Part shown: piece after piece, positions 1 to 7,391 of the stretch | How the letters are laid out: each line of letters opens with the position of its first letter | Position numbering within the stretch: the stretch's first letter is position 1 | Assembly: GCA_024695725.1 (NCBI GenBank) | Contig: JAILHQ010000078.1 | Location: 1-17,955, forward strand | Origin: Cyanobacteria bacterium RUI128 | Lineage (GTDB): Bacteria; Cyanobacteriota; Vampirovibrionia; Gastranaerophilales; Gastranaerophilaceae | Length of the DNA: 17,955 nucleotides | Direction: 5' to 3' | Notes under the pieces: model-generated | The model's input: only the letters and a program-made list of their open reading frames with translations | The model's database searches: none | What the model was told of the DNA's origin: nothing | Made by a program: the position numbers and the translations under genes

Positions 1-390
1 TCCGAACCTTTAAGACCACTGGAAAAAGTCGCGTCAGGCGGTGAAATATCAAGAGTTATGCTCGCTCTGAAATCAATATTTGCTCAAAATGACGATATTG
101 ATACCGTCATATTTGACGAAATTGATACCGGTATTTCGGGCAAAACCTCTCAGGCTGTTGCTGATGAAATATTATCTTTGTCAAAATACCGTCAGATTAT
201 TATGATTACCCATCAGGCAATATTAGCAGCAAAAGCTGACCAACATTTGTACGTTAAGAAAACACAAGGCGACAGCACTCAGGTTAATATTTATAATCTG
301 TCCGAAGAGGACAGGCTTAATGCATTGGCAGAGCTTGCAAGCGGAGAAATTACAGAAGAATCTCTAAATTTTGCAAAAACCTTAGTATAG
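1..390 (+). CDS. recN: DNA repair ATPase RecN, C-terminal part (5' end outside window)
   Basis: RecN is an SMC-like ATPase that gathers DNA ends during double-strand break repair. The frame is open from base 1 and the gene began upstream, so only about 129 residues are visible. They start SEPLRPLEKVASGGEISRVM, which holds the ABC-type signature (ASGGEISR). Next comes Walker B with the RecN-typical 'VIFDEIDTGISGKTSQAV' stretch, then an H-loop 'MITHQ' and the closing 'HLYVKK' strand. These are the last conserved blocks of the family, and the stop TAG at 388-390 falls at the expected place, so the 3' end looks intact. No terminator of the classical kind follows. Instead there is a cluster of GGGGTA words starting 8 nt after the stop. 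The identification is firm; nothing can be said of the promoter or N-terminal half. Confidence 0.94.
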   Translation, partial: SEPLRPLEKVASGGEISRVMLALKSIFAQNDDIDTVIFDEIDTGISGKTSQAVADEILSLSKYRQIIMITHQAILAAKADQHLYVKKTQGDSTQVNIYNLSEEDRLNALAELASGEITEESLNFAKTLV

Positions 391-397
391 TTGTTAA

Positions 398-442
398 GGG
401 GTAGGGGTAAACTATTGGGGTAAATTATAGTTTAGGGGTAAA
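398..442 (+). repeat. Cluster of four GGGGTA(AA) words
   Basis: Four copies of GGGGTA lie within 45 bases right after the recN stop: at 398, 404, 417 and 435. The last three read GGGGTAAA, in the context T(A/T)GGGGTAAA(T/C). The same word recurs in other gaps: 7164-7171 (minus orientation), 8765-8772, 12995-13002 (overlapping the hydA stop), 13125-13132 (minus) and 13620-13626 (GGGGTAAT). Reading by eye I found no GGGGTAAA inside a coding region. Function is unknown. Confidence 0.6.
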
Positions 443-477
443 TGCAAAGATTACTTACCACCCTGACACTCGTCGCT

Positions 478-607
478 AAGACGTTAGGTCGTTAGGATTT
501 TAGGTTCAATATATCAGGCTTTGCCTGATGAATATTATAACTATATACAGCCAAAGGCTGTAAAATGAACGGAACGTCTTAATGACATAAAGACCTAACG
601 ACTAACC
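478..607. repeat. Nested inverted repeats with twin hairpins
   Basis: The gap between recN and the convergent minus gene carries layered symmetry. AAGACGTT (478-485) is mirrored by AACGTCTT (573-580). CGTTAGGTC (482-490) is mirrored by GACCTAACG (592-600), and GTCGTTAGG (488-496) by CCTAACGAC (594-602). Inside sit two perfect 7-bp hairpins with 3-nt loops: ATCAGGC-TTT-GCCTGAT (513-529) and TACAGCC-AAA-GGCTGTA (546-562). The hairpins differ by base-pair swaps that keep the stem. The layout resembles a small REP- or MITE-like element, or a bidirectional transcription end. No U-tract follows either hairpin, so a standard terminator is not clear. Confidence 0.55.
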
Positions 608-1873
608 CTATGAGAATAATTTAAACGTTCTTTCTACGTTGTCTTTAGCTACAGTTTTGAGAGTTTCCATCTCTGATTTTATTGCATTGCGTTCGTTATC
701 TAATGCTGCAAGTTCGTGGTCATACAACCTGTCTTTTTTATCAATCTTGCGCATATCTGCTTCGTACTTAGCTTCTGCTTTTCTCAAGAGAGCTTCGTCT
801 GATACTTCCTGCAAATCGGTATCAATAGCAACTGATGTTTCAAAGAAATTACCTTTGCTGTCAGGTTTTGATATAATTATTGCTCCAGCAGTAATCATAT
901 TAGTGAGCCATTCGGTACTGTTTTGGTAATCTGAAATATATTCGATACCGCTTGAAGGTATTATTGAATTTAATTCGCCTCTTGTAACTTCTTGAACCGA
1001 ACCAGTATGCCCTCCATTTCTGATATTTGAACCGTTATTTACATAATAACTATTAATTGCACCACTTCCGTGAGCATATCCAAATATATACCCCGCATTA
1101 TTTAGCTGATATGGAATAGGGCTGGTGATGCTTACATCCGAATAACAATTTTCAATAGTTGAGTATTGTGTCAGACTTCCAACTAAACCTCCTGCGGGTC
1201 CATTTGATGTACGAAGTGTGCTGTTTGTCACATAACAATTATAAATATGTGAGTTGTATGCAAAATTACTTAATACACCAACTGTAGTGCCACTTATGTT
1301 TGCATTACAAATTCCCAGATTTCTGACAGTTCCTTGCATTAGTCTATTAAATAAGCCTCCAGTGTTACTACTTAAATTTTTAATAACATGTCCATTACCA
1401 TTTAAAATACCACTAAAGGAGCTGCGTATTGGAGTCCAGTTTTCACCTGATAAATCTAAGTCACACATCAAAATATACTTGCCGGATAAATTATTATTTA
1501 TATTTTTTAAATCTTGAACTGAATTTATTGCTGTATATCCTGCAGGAATATGCGAAGGGTCTGTAATTTGCTCAATTGGTTGGAGAAGTTCTGCACTTAT
1601 TCCAGGTTCAACATCGCCGATAAAATCTATTTTATATCCTGCAGCAATAAGGTTATTGTATGTTGCATCAATATAGTCAAAAGAACCTGTATTATTGATT
1701 GTTTTTAACTGAACTTTTGTCTGGTCTAATGCAACAAGGTACTCTTCATAAGCACGGCGTGATTCGTTCGCCATCTGGAGTTTTTGAGCTTCCAGTTTGG
1801 CAGCTTTGTATTCAATCTGATGCATTCTGCTGGTCAGAGTCAATAATCTAGCTTGTGACGACGACATGCCCAT
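608..1873 (-). CDS. Coiled-coil protein with central GLUG-type beta-helix
   Basis: 421 residues, function unknown. Residues 1-60 are a heptad-rich helix rich in Ala, Glu, Lys and Gln (SSSQARLLTLTSRMHQIEYK). Residues about 110-290 look like a GLUG-motif right-handed beta-helix: an entry 'YTAINSVQDLKNI..NLSGKYILMCDLDLSG', then 'FSGILNGNGHVIKNL', then repeats such as GGLF..GTVRNLGICNANISG, GGLVGSLTQYSTIENCYSDV and GYIFGYAHGSGAINSYYV. Residues about 355-421 are a second charged coiled coil ending DNVERTFKLFS. No signal peptide or membrane span is visible. Helical ends around a variable middle is the flagellin-type layout, and GLUG repeats are usually found in surface proteins. A structural, perhaps exported, protein is my inference. 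The start is preceded by a weak AGGGAAA about 12 nt upstream. The gene is monocistronic, facing recN. Confidence 0.8.
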   Translation of the reverse strand: MGMSSSQARLLTLTSRMHQIEYKAAKLEAQKLQMANESRRAYEEYLVALDQTKVQLKTINNTGSFDYIDATYNNLIAAGYKIDFIGDVEPGISAELLQPIEQITDPSHIPAGYTAINSVQDLKNINNNLSGKYILMCDLDLSGENWTPIRSSFSGILNGNGHVIKNLSSNTGGLFNRLMQGTVRNLGICNANISGTTVGVLSNFAYNSHIYNCYVTNSTLRTSNGPAGGLVGSLTQYSTIENCYSDVSITSPIPYQLNNAGYIFGYAHGSGAINSYYVNNGSNIRNGGHTGSVQEVTRGELNSIIPSSGIEYISDYQNSTEWLTNMITAGAIIISKPDSKGNFFETSVAIDTDLQEVSDEALLRKAEAKYEADMRKIDKKDRLYDHELAALDNERNAIKSEMETLKTVAKDNVERTFKLFS

Positions 1874-1891
1874 TTGTTGAATTTCCCTATT

Positions 1892-1981
1892 CCGTAATCA
1901 AATAAGTGGTTCGCGAAAATATAAAACTTATTTGTTACACCATGCATTACGGATAAATCCTACAAACCTTTAGATTTATCC
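1892..1981 (-). promoter_or_regulatory. Structured leader upstream of the GLUG-type gene
   Basis: Read in the direction of the minus gene, two stems lie before the start codon. The first is GGATAAATC / GATTTATCC (1951-1959 with 1973-1981; 9 bp, 13-nt loop). The second pairs ACTTATTTG (1926-1934) with CAAATAAGT (1899-1907) and continues, after an 11-nt bulge, with ATTACGG (1946-1952) and CCGTAAT (1892-1898). Its loop holds the palindrome TTCGCGAA (1910-1917). The two alternatives share 1951-1952, so they could compete. The structure ends 18 nt before the ATG, where it could influence translation. It could equally be a protein-binding region in this divergent gap. Confidence 0.45.
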
Positions 1982-2078
1982 ATTACTTTGTTACATAAGT
2001 TTACTCATAATTTAAAAATTTTCCCGGACTTCATAATATGATTAAATATTGGTGTAATGTTAAAAATGGTAAAATTTT

Positions 2079-2108
2079 TTGACATGCCCTTTGTTTTTTG
2101 CGTATGAT
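2079..2108 (+). promoter_or_regulatory. Sigma-70 type promoter of the smc operon
   Basis: The -35 box TTGACA (2079-2084) is a perfect match to consensus. The -10 box TATGAT (2103-2108) follows after an 18-bp spacer. Transcription should start near 2115, giving an untranslated leader of roughly 22 nt before the smc ATG at 2137. There is no strong Shine-Dalgarno site in that leader. Confidence 0.75.
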
Positions 2109-2136
2109 ATAAAATAGCGTAGTTTTGGGTAGTGAT

Positions 2137-5100
2137 ATGTATATCAAACAGATAGAAATCGACAATTTTAAGTCGTTTGCTACTAAGGTAGAAATACCAT
2201 TATTAAAAGGGTTTTCAACTATCGTAGGACCGAACGGCTCAGGAAAAAGCAACATCATTGATGCTGTACTTTTTGCTTTGGGTTTATCTACCTCCAGAAC
2301 TTTGCGTGCTGAAAAATTATCCGACTTTATCTCAAACTACACAAAACGAAACGAAGCTATTGTAAAAGTTACCTTTGCCGAAGGCGAAAACGGTGAAGAA
2401 TTCAGTATTACCAGAAGAATTAAAAAATCTTCTCAAGGGTATAACAGTGTTTATTATTTAGATGATAAGGTCACTACTCACACAGATATACTTATCAAAT
2501 TAGAAAAATATAACGTTACTCCAAACAGCTACAACGTAGTTATGCAGGGTGATGTGGCAAGTATCATTGATGCAACCTACAATGAACGTCGTAAAATGAT
2601 TGATGAAATCGCAGGGGTTGCAGATTTTGACCGTCAGATTGCTCAGGCAAGCGAAAAGCTTGACGCTGTCGAGGAAAGTGTAAAATTCTCAACCAATATT
2701 TTAAACGAAGTTCAGACAAGACTCGCCCAGCTTAAAGAAGAAAAAGAAGTCGCTTTGAAGTATCAAAAGCTCAAGGACGAAAGAGCAGGGCTTGAAAGTC
2801 AGATAAATACAGTTCGTTTCTTTGATATAAAAAACAAACTTGAGCTTGCTCACGAAAATATTCTTCAGTTTACAAAGAAGAAAAAACTTGAAGAAAATAA
2901 CGCAAAAGATCTTGAAGAAAGAATCAAAATTATTGACAAACAGTATCAGGAGTTATGTGCTACCGTCAGTGAAAAAGGGGAATCACATCTGCTTGAAATT
3001 CAACAAAAGGCAGAAAGCTGCAAAGGTGAAATTTCACGCAAAGAGAATTCAATAAATTTTGAAGACAAGCAAATAATAGAGAAAAAGAAAACTATTGAAA
3101 ATTCAAACAACGGAATAGAAAACCACAAAAATAAAATTGAAGTGGCTACCCAAAATATAAACGCGCGCAAGCTTGATATAGAAACAACAGACAGAGAGCT
3201 GGAAGTACAACGTGCCGAAAGAAAACGTATAACGGAAGACCTAACAGGGTTAAACGAAAATGTTGATCAGCAAATTCAGCACAGGGAAGACTTGAGAAAA
3301 GAGTTAGATGTTCTTAAAGATAAGGAAAATGCGCTTATACAGAAACAGGCCCCGTTAGATGCTCAACTCAAAACAATAAATGACAAGCTTGCTGATGCCA
3401 AAAATAGCGTACAGAACTACGACGAGCTCAAAGATAAGTACGAAATTAAAAAAGATAAACTTCAGCTTCAAATCGAGCAACTGACAAAAGAACAAAACGA
3501 TTACAAAATTATTCAGCAAAACATTATTCACGAAGATGAAAAGTTATCAAACGAATTGACTGATTTGGAATTTGAGATTGCTGCCGCAAGAAGACAAATT
3601 TACAAGATGGAAGCAAGCAGAGATGCAATGGAACAGTCAAGCGGTAACAGAGCGCTGCAGATTGTTGAGAAGGCTCACTTAAATGGCGTTCATGCGCCGT
3701 TGTATCAACTCGGAAATGTTAATAAAGAATATGCAACAGCACTTGAAGTTGCGGCAGGTGCAAGAATGGGACACGTTGTTGTTGATGATCCAACGGTCGC
3801 ACAAGCCGTGTTTGAAGTTGTACGTTCGGCCGGTGGCGGTCGTATTACTTGTATCCCGCTGAATAAAATTAAAAAGGCTCCGTCAAGTCTTAATTTACCT
3901 CGTGAAAAAGGTATTATTGACTACGCTATTAACCTTCTTGACTTTGACGACATTTATTTAGATGCCTTTTTCTACGCAGTACAGGATACTCTGATTGTTC
4001 AGGATAACAGGGTTGCACAAGCACTTCAGGGCAAGTTCAGAATGGTTACCTTAGACGGAACTTTGTACGAAAAATCAGGTGCTATGACGGGCGGCGGACG
4101 TTTGCAGACAAACCTGAAATTTAATGTTAATGACGATGACAGTGAGGTCGAAAAGTATAAAAAACGTCTTGAAGAAATGGAAGAAAAATACAAAAATTTA
4201 AAACTAAAAAAACAAGAACTTGAAGAAAAACGTGAAAAAACAAGAAATGATTACTCAAATGCATTGACAGAACTGAACAAAGCAAATATTGAGTTGAAAT
4301 CGCTTGAAACAACGTTTGAATCATCAAAGTCGAATTATACCCAAAACCAGCAATTCATCAAATTATCAGAACCTGAGATTGAAAAAATTTCAAAAGAGCT
4401 CGATAAACTTGAAGAAAATCACATTAAATTAATTGATGAAATGAGTGAAATTAAGTCTAAAATCCAAGACATTGAGCAGTTATTAGACGACAGTGATTTG
4501 ACAAAACTAAAAGAAATGACAGCAGGAATTGAAGAAGAAATTGAACGTCTAGAAGGTAAAAAACGTGACTGTGAAGGCGAAATAAAGACGTTTGAAATCG
4601 AAATTAATTTCCACGAAACAGGTATAATCAACAACAAAGAAACTATTGAAAACTGCCATAAGAGTATTGAAGAAAGCGAAAAGAACAAACTTATTTTTGC
4701 GGAAGAAATAAAAGGACTAAAAGTTCAGCTTGAAGAACACGAAGCACAAATAGCTGAAATCAAAGAAAAACTTGGCGGTTTGATGAAACAGCGTGACGAA
4801 ATCGGTGCTCAGCTTATTGATATAAAGACACAAAAAGAAGTTAAAGAAAAAGAAATCGAAAGCATCACAGAGCAGATAGAATCATTCAAGTCGCGCCGCC
4901 GTGAAATTGAACCTGAACTTGAAGTGGCAAGAAAAGATTTAGAAGATGCAGGGGTCGAAATTGAAAAACTTCAGCCTGTCCAAATAACTATTGATGAGCT
5001 GAATGCAAAAATTCAGAGATTAACAAAACGTATGGATGATTTGGGTGCGGTTAATATGAATGCGATTACCCAATTTGAAGAAGTGTCTGCAAGAGAAAAA

Positions 5101-5649
5101 GAATTAAATGATAAGATCGAAACCCTGACAAGAGAACGTCAGGAAATATTGAAGAAAATGAACGGATATGAACAACTCAAAAAAGAAGCATTTATGGATA
5201 CGTATAACAACATAAACACAAACTTTAAAGAGTTATATCATAAACTTTCAGGTGGGGAAGGTACCCTTATACTTGAAAATGAAGTTGATCCGTTCGCAGG
5301 CGGGCTTGATATTGAGGCTAAACCGGGAGATAAGCCGAAGGTCAAGCTGAAAGGTCTGTCGGGAGGAGAGAAATCTGTAGCGGCGTGTGCGTTGGTATTT
5401 GCTATTCAAAAGTATATGCCGGCACCGTTCTACGCATTGGACGAAGTCGATTCTGCACTTGATCCGCTTAATATCGATAAGCTGTCAAGCATGATTAGTT
5501 CTCAGTCACAGCAGATTCAGTTCGTTGTTGTAACACACAGAAAACCTATGATTGAAGTATCAGACAGGTCAATCGGTGTTACTCAGAAGGAAAAAGGGAA
5601 ATCGTTGGTATCAGGGGTTACTCACCATAAACAAAAGGTGGCTCTCTGA
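2137..5649 (+). CDS. smc: Chromosome partition/condensation protein SMC
   Basis: 1170 residues, close to the usual length of bacterial SMC. It is the ATPase that, with ScpA and ScpB, loops and compacts DNA and helps segregate sister chromosomes. Walker A GPNGSGKS lies at residues 31-38. Two long charged coiled-coil arms (about 170-505 and 665-1010) flank the hinge (about 510-660, ending 'AMTGGGR'). The C-terminal head has LSGGE at 1074-1078, Walker B ALDEVD with D1102/E1103, and the switch 'VVVTHRK'. All catalytic elements are present. I chose ATG 2137 because the protein then begins MYIKQIEIDNFKSF, as in the family; an in-frame TTG at 2125 would add only four residues. It is the first gene of smc-scpA-scpB, 24 bases before scpA, behind a good promoter at 2079. 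Confidence 0.97.
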   Translation: MYIKQIEIDNFKSFATKVEIPLLKGFSTIVGPNGSGKSNIIDAVLFALGLSTSRTLRAEKLSDFISNYTKRNEAIVKVTFAEGENGEEFSITRRIKKSSQGYNSVYYLDDKVTTHTDILIKLEKYNVTPNSYNVVMQGDVASIIDATYNERRKMIDEIAGVADFDRQIAQASEKLDAVEESVKFSTNILNEVQTRLAQLKEEKEVALKYQKLKDERAGLESQINTVRFFDIKNKLELAHENILQFTKKKKLEENNAKDLEERIKIIDKQYQELCATVSEKGESHLLEIQQKAESCKGEISRKENSINFEDKQIIEKKKTIENSNNGIENHKNKIEVATQNINARKLDIETTDRELEVQRAERKRITEDLTGLNENVDQQIQHREDLRKELDVLKDKENALIQKQAPLDAQLKTINDKLADAKNSVQNYDELKDKYEIKKDKLQLQIEQLTKEQNDYKIIQQNIIHEDEKLSNELTDLEFEIAAARRQIYKMEASRDAMEQSSGNRALQIVEKAHLNGVHAPLYQLGNVNKEYATALEVAAGARMGHVVVDDPTVAQAVFEVVRSAGGGRITCIPLNKIKKAPSSLNLPREKGIIDYAINLLDFDDIYLDAFFYAVQDTLIVQDNRVAQALQGKFRMVTLDGTLYEKSGAMTGGGRLQTNLKFNVNDDDSEVEKYKKRLEEMEEKYKNLKLKKQELEEKREKTRNDYSNALTELNKANIELKSLETTFESSKSNYTQNQQFIKLSEPEIEKISKELDKLEENHIKLIDEMSEIKSKIQDIEQLLDDSDLTKLKEMTAGIEEEIERLEGKKRDCEGEIKTFEIEINFHETGIINNKETIENCHKSIEESEKNKLIFAEEIKGLKVQLEEHEAQIAEIKEKLGGLMKQRDEIGAQLIDIKTQKEVKEKEIESITEQIESFKSRRREIEPELEVARKDLEDAGVEIEKLQPVQITIDELNAKIQRLTKRMDDLGAVNMNAITQFEEVSAREKELNDKIETLTRERQEILKKMNGYEQLKKEAFMDTYNNINTNFKELYHKLSGGEGTLILENEVDPFAGGLDIEAKPGDKPKVKLKGLSGGEKSVAACALVFAIQKYMPAPFYALDEVDSALDPLNIDKLSSMISSQSQQIQFVVVTHRKPMIEVSDRSIGVTQKEKGKSLVSGVTHHKQKVAL

Positions 5650-5673
5650 TAAAGTTTAAAAGGGATAGGAAAA

Positions 5674-6591
5674 GTGTCGCTAAATTATTTAGATTTTGAT
5701 GGAATAACTAAAAATGAAAAGGGTGAATTTGACGGAATTGATGTCCTTTATGCAATGGCACGACAGGGTAAAATTGATCCGTGGGCTGTCGATATCGTTC
5801 AGGTTGCTGATATGTTCTCGGCACATCTTTTTCAGTCAAAAGCTCAAAACCTCAGATATTCAAGTCGTGTAATTCTTTATGCAGCTTTGTTGCTGAAGAT
5901 GAAAGCAGATATCTTAGACGGTATTGATATTACGGAAATAATTCCTCCCAGCGAAGAAGATGGTGGTTTTGACGATGGATATATGTCTGAAGAGGATATG
6001 TATACCGATTATATTCCGACAAACAACGTTACTTCGTTTGATGAAGTTTTGCAGAGAAGAACAAGTGTAAGACTTAACCGTAACAGAGTTGTTACCCTGA
6101 GAGATTTGGTCAGACAACTCGAATTTTATGCAAAATTGGATAAAAAAGTTGAAATAGAAAACGCTAAAAAACGTGCTCAAACCGCTAGAAGAAGAAATGA
6201 TATTTCGCATCTGACAGCGGCTGATATGGTTAATCTTGCACACGAAGAAGATTATAAGCTCGGAGCATCTATTTTAAGAAATAATTTGGCGGAAATCTTA
6301 GACCGTGAAGATAAGATTGAACTGAACGAATTAACCCTTCTCGGTATGGACAGAATTACCGCATATATTTCACTTTTGTTCCTCGTCAAAGAAGGTGATT
6401 ATACTTTGAGTCAGGACAATTTTTATGGTGAATTGTTTGTTGTCAAAAACATACACAAGGAAGAAAAATCAGAAGAAGATGTGGTTAATGAAATGATGGT
6501 AAATGATGCGTTAACCGACGATGTCAACGCTGTTGTCGATAGCGTTGTTAATCTGAACGATAATATTGAAGTTGAGGAGTTTCATAAGTAG
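5674..6591 (+). CDS. scpA: Segregation and condensation protein ScpA (kleisin)
   Basis: 305 residues. ScpA is the kleisin that bridges the two heads of an SMC dimer and binds ScpB. The N-terminal kleisin block is recognisable but divergent: 'FDGIDVLYAMARQGKIDPWAVDIVQVADMFSAHL' stands where the family has 'F.GPLDLLL.LI....IDI.DI....I..QY'. 'SSRVILYAALLLKMKADIL' follows, and the C-terminal winged helix is about residues 210-260 (LTLLGMDRITAYISLLFLVKEGDYTLSQDNFYGELFV). A middle insert rich in Asp, Glu, Met and Tyr (about 90-110) and an acidic tail (about 265-305) make it longer than the usual ~250 residues. The start is GTG, preceded by AGGGATAGGA. The stop shares its last base with the scpB start. 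Position between smc and scpB makes the call secure despite divergence. Confidence 0.92.
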   Translation: MSLNYLDFDGITKNEKGEFDGIDVLYAMARQGKIDPWAVDIVQVADMFSAHLFQSKAQNLRYSSRVILYAALLLKMKADILDGIDITEIIPPSEEDGGFDDGYMSEEDMYTDYIPTNNVTSFDEVLQRRTSVRLNRNRVVTLRDLVRQLEFYAKLDKKVEIENAKKRAQTARRRNDISHLTAADMVNLAHEEDYKLGASILRNNLAEILDREDKIELNELTLLGMDRITAYISLLFLVKEGDYTLSQDNFYGELFVVKNIHKEEKSEEDVVNEMMVNDALTDDVNAVVDSVVNLNDNIEVEEFHK

Positions 6592-7109
6592 TGGCTAGTT
6601 TAAAATCAAGAATTGAAGCTGTTTTGTTCACAACTGCAAGAGTTTTGCAGATAGCAGATATTGCGGAAATTTTGGAAACTGATAATGTTGAAGAAGTTGA
6701 AGAAGCAATGCTTGAACTGATTATGGACTATGCAACACGTGACGGTGCACTCGAAATTGATGATGAAAACGGATACATTCTTCAGGTTAAAGATGAGCAC
6801 ATGGATATAGTTGAAAAACTTTGTCCTGTTGAACTTTCAAAACCGGTACTGAAAACCCTCACAGTTATTGCGCTAAAAGGTCCGATAAGACAGTCTGTTC
6901 TAAAGGAATACCGCTCAAATGCGTATGAACACATTGCGGAACTTGTTGATAAGGGTTTGGTATCAAAAACAAGAGATAAAAACGGCCGTTCGTTCAATGT
7001 TGCAACTACCCCAAAATTTGCGGAATATTTTAAACTTAAAGGCGATTTAAGATCGTTAATGAATCAGGATATTGAATCCTTACTGAAAAATTCAACTACG
7101 GAAGATTAA
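6591..7109 (+). CDS. scpB: Segregation and condensation protein ScpB
   Basis: 172 residues. ScpB is the winged-helix partner of ScpA in the SMC condensin and acts as a dimer. The family pattern is clear: 'SRIEAVLFTTARVLQIADIAEIL' (first winged helix), a strand pair 'GALEIDDENGYILQVKDEHMDIVEKL', then 'LSKPVLKTLTVIALKGPIRQSVLKEYRSNAYEHIAELVDKGLVSKTRDKNGRSFNVATTPKFAEYF' (second winged helix). The start is GTG, overlapping the scpA stop by one base (TAGTG), with GAGGAG as ribosome binding site about 8 nt upstream. The two proteins are therefore probably made in linked amounts. The gene is slightly shorter than many ScpB proteins, having only a brief tail after the second domain. No obvious terminator follows directly. 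Confidence 0.94.
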   Translation: MASLKSRIEAVLFTTARVLQIADIAEILETDNVEEVEEAMLELIMDYATRDGALEIDDENGYILQVKDEHMDIVEKLCPVELSKPVLKTLTVIALKGPIRQSVLKEYRSNAYEHIAELVDKGLVSKTRDKNGRSFNVATTPKFAEYFKLKGDLRSLMNQDIESLLKNSTTED

Positions 7110-7264
7110 TAAAATCAAGATATTATTGTGTTTTGGTCATGTGTTACAAAATGTTAACGGGAATTTACCCCAAAAGTCAATTTCTAAAAAAAGAAATACT
7201 TTATATAAATGTAAGCGGGATTTAAGAGTAAAATTTTAGTTGAGAAAATGTAAGATTAGATTCG

Positions 7265-7314
7265 GTTTACCACTAAACTAAGTTAAGTAAACGGAAGCAG
7301 TTAAAACTGTCCGT
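7265..7314. other. Two adjacent hairpins in the scpB-rlmD gap
   Basis: GTTTAC (7265-7270) is complementary to GTAAAC (7287-7292) around a 16-nt loop. Overlapping its last two bases is a second stem: ACGGA (7291-7295) with TCCGT (7310-7314) and CAGT (7298-7301) with ACTG (7306-7309), with an AG bulge and a TAAA loop. No promoter or open frame of note accompanies them. They may be part of a 3' untranslated region after scpB or a small RNA. I do not recognise a known RNA family. The rest of the 263-base gap (7110-7372) shows only AT-rich sequence and one TTTACCCC word at 7164. Confidence 0.35.
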
Positions 7315-7360
7315 TCCACAAATTAAGTTGCGGTTTTCTTTGATATTCATATTCAGTTTT

Positions 7361-7391
7361 AAAGACAAGTGATTAGCCACCACTTGTCTTT
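7361..7391. terminator. Hairpin between convergent scpB and rlmD, spanning the rlmD stop
   Basis: A perfect 11-bp stem AAAGACAAGTG / CACTTGTCTTT (7361-7371 with 7381-7391) has a 9-nt loop. The loop contains the rlmD stop codon (7373-7375, minus). Four T's end the stem on the plus strand and three on the minus strand, so it could stop transcription from both sides. The U-tracts are short, so the efficiency is uncertain. Confidence 0.5.

Noticed and set aside
2125..2136. In-frame TTG as smc start, adding four residues
   Set aside because: The ATG at 2137 gives the MYIKQIEIDNFKSF beginning typical of the family, and no ribosome binding site favours the TTG.
7287..7320. Possible signal recognition particle RNA, because of GGAAGCAG
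   Set aside because: The long hairpin and the conserved internal loop around the tetraloop are missing. The match is a short chance word.
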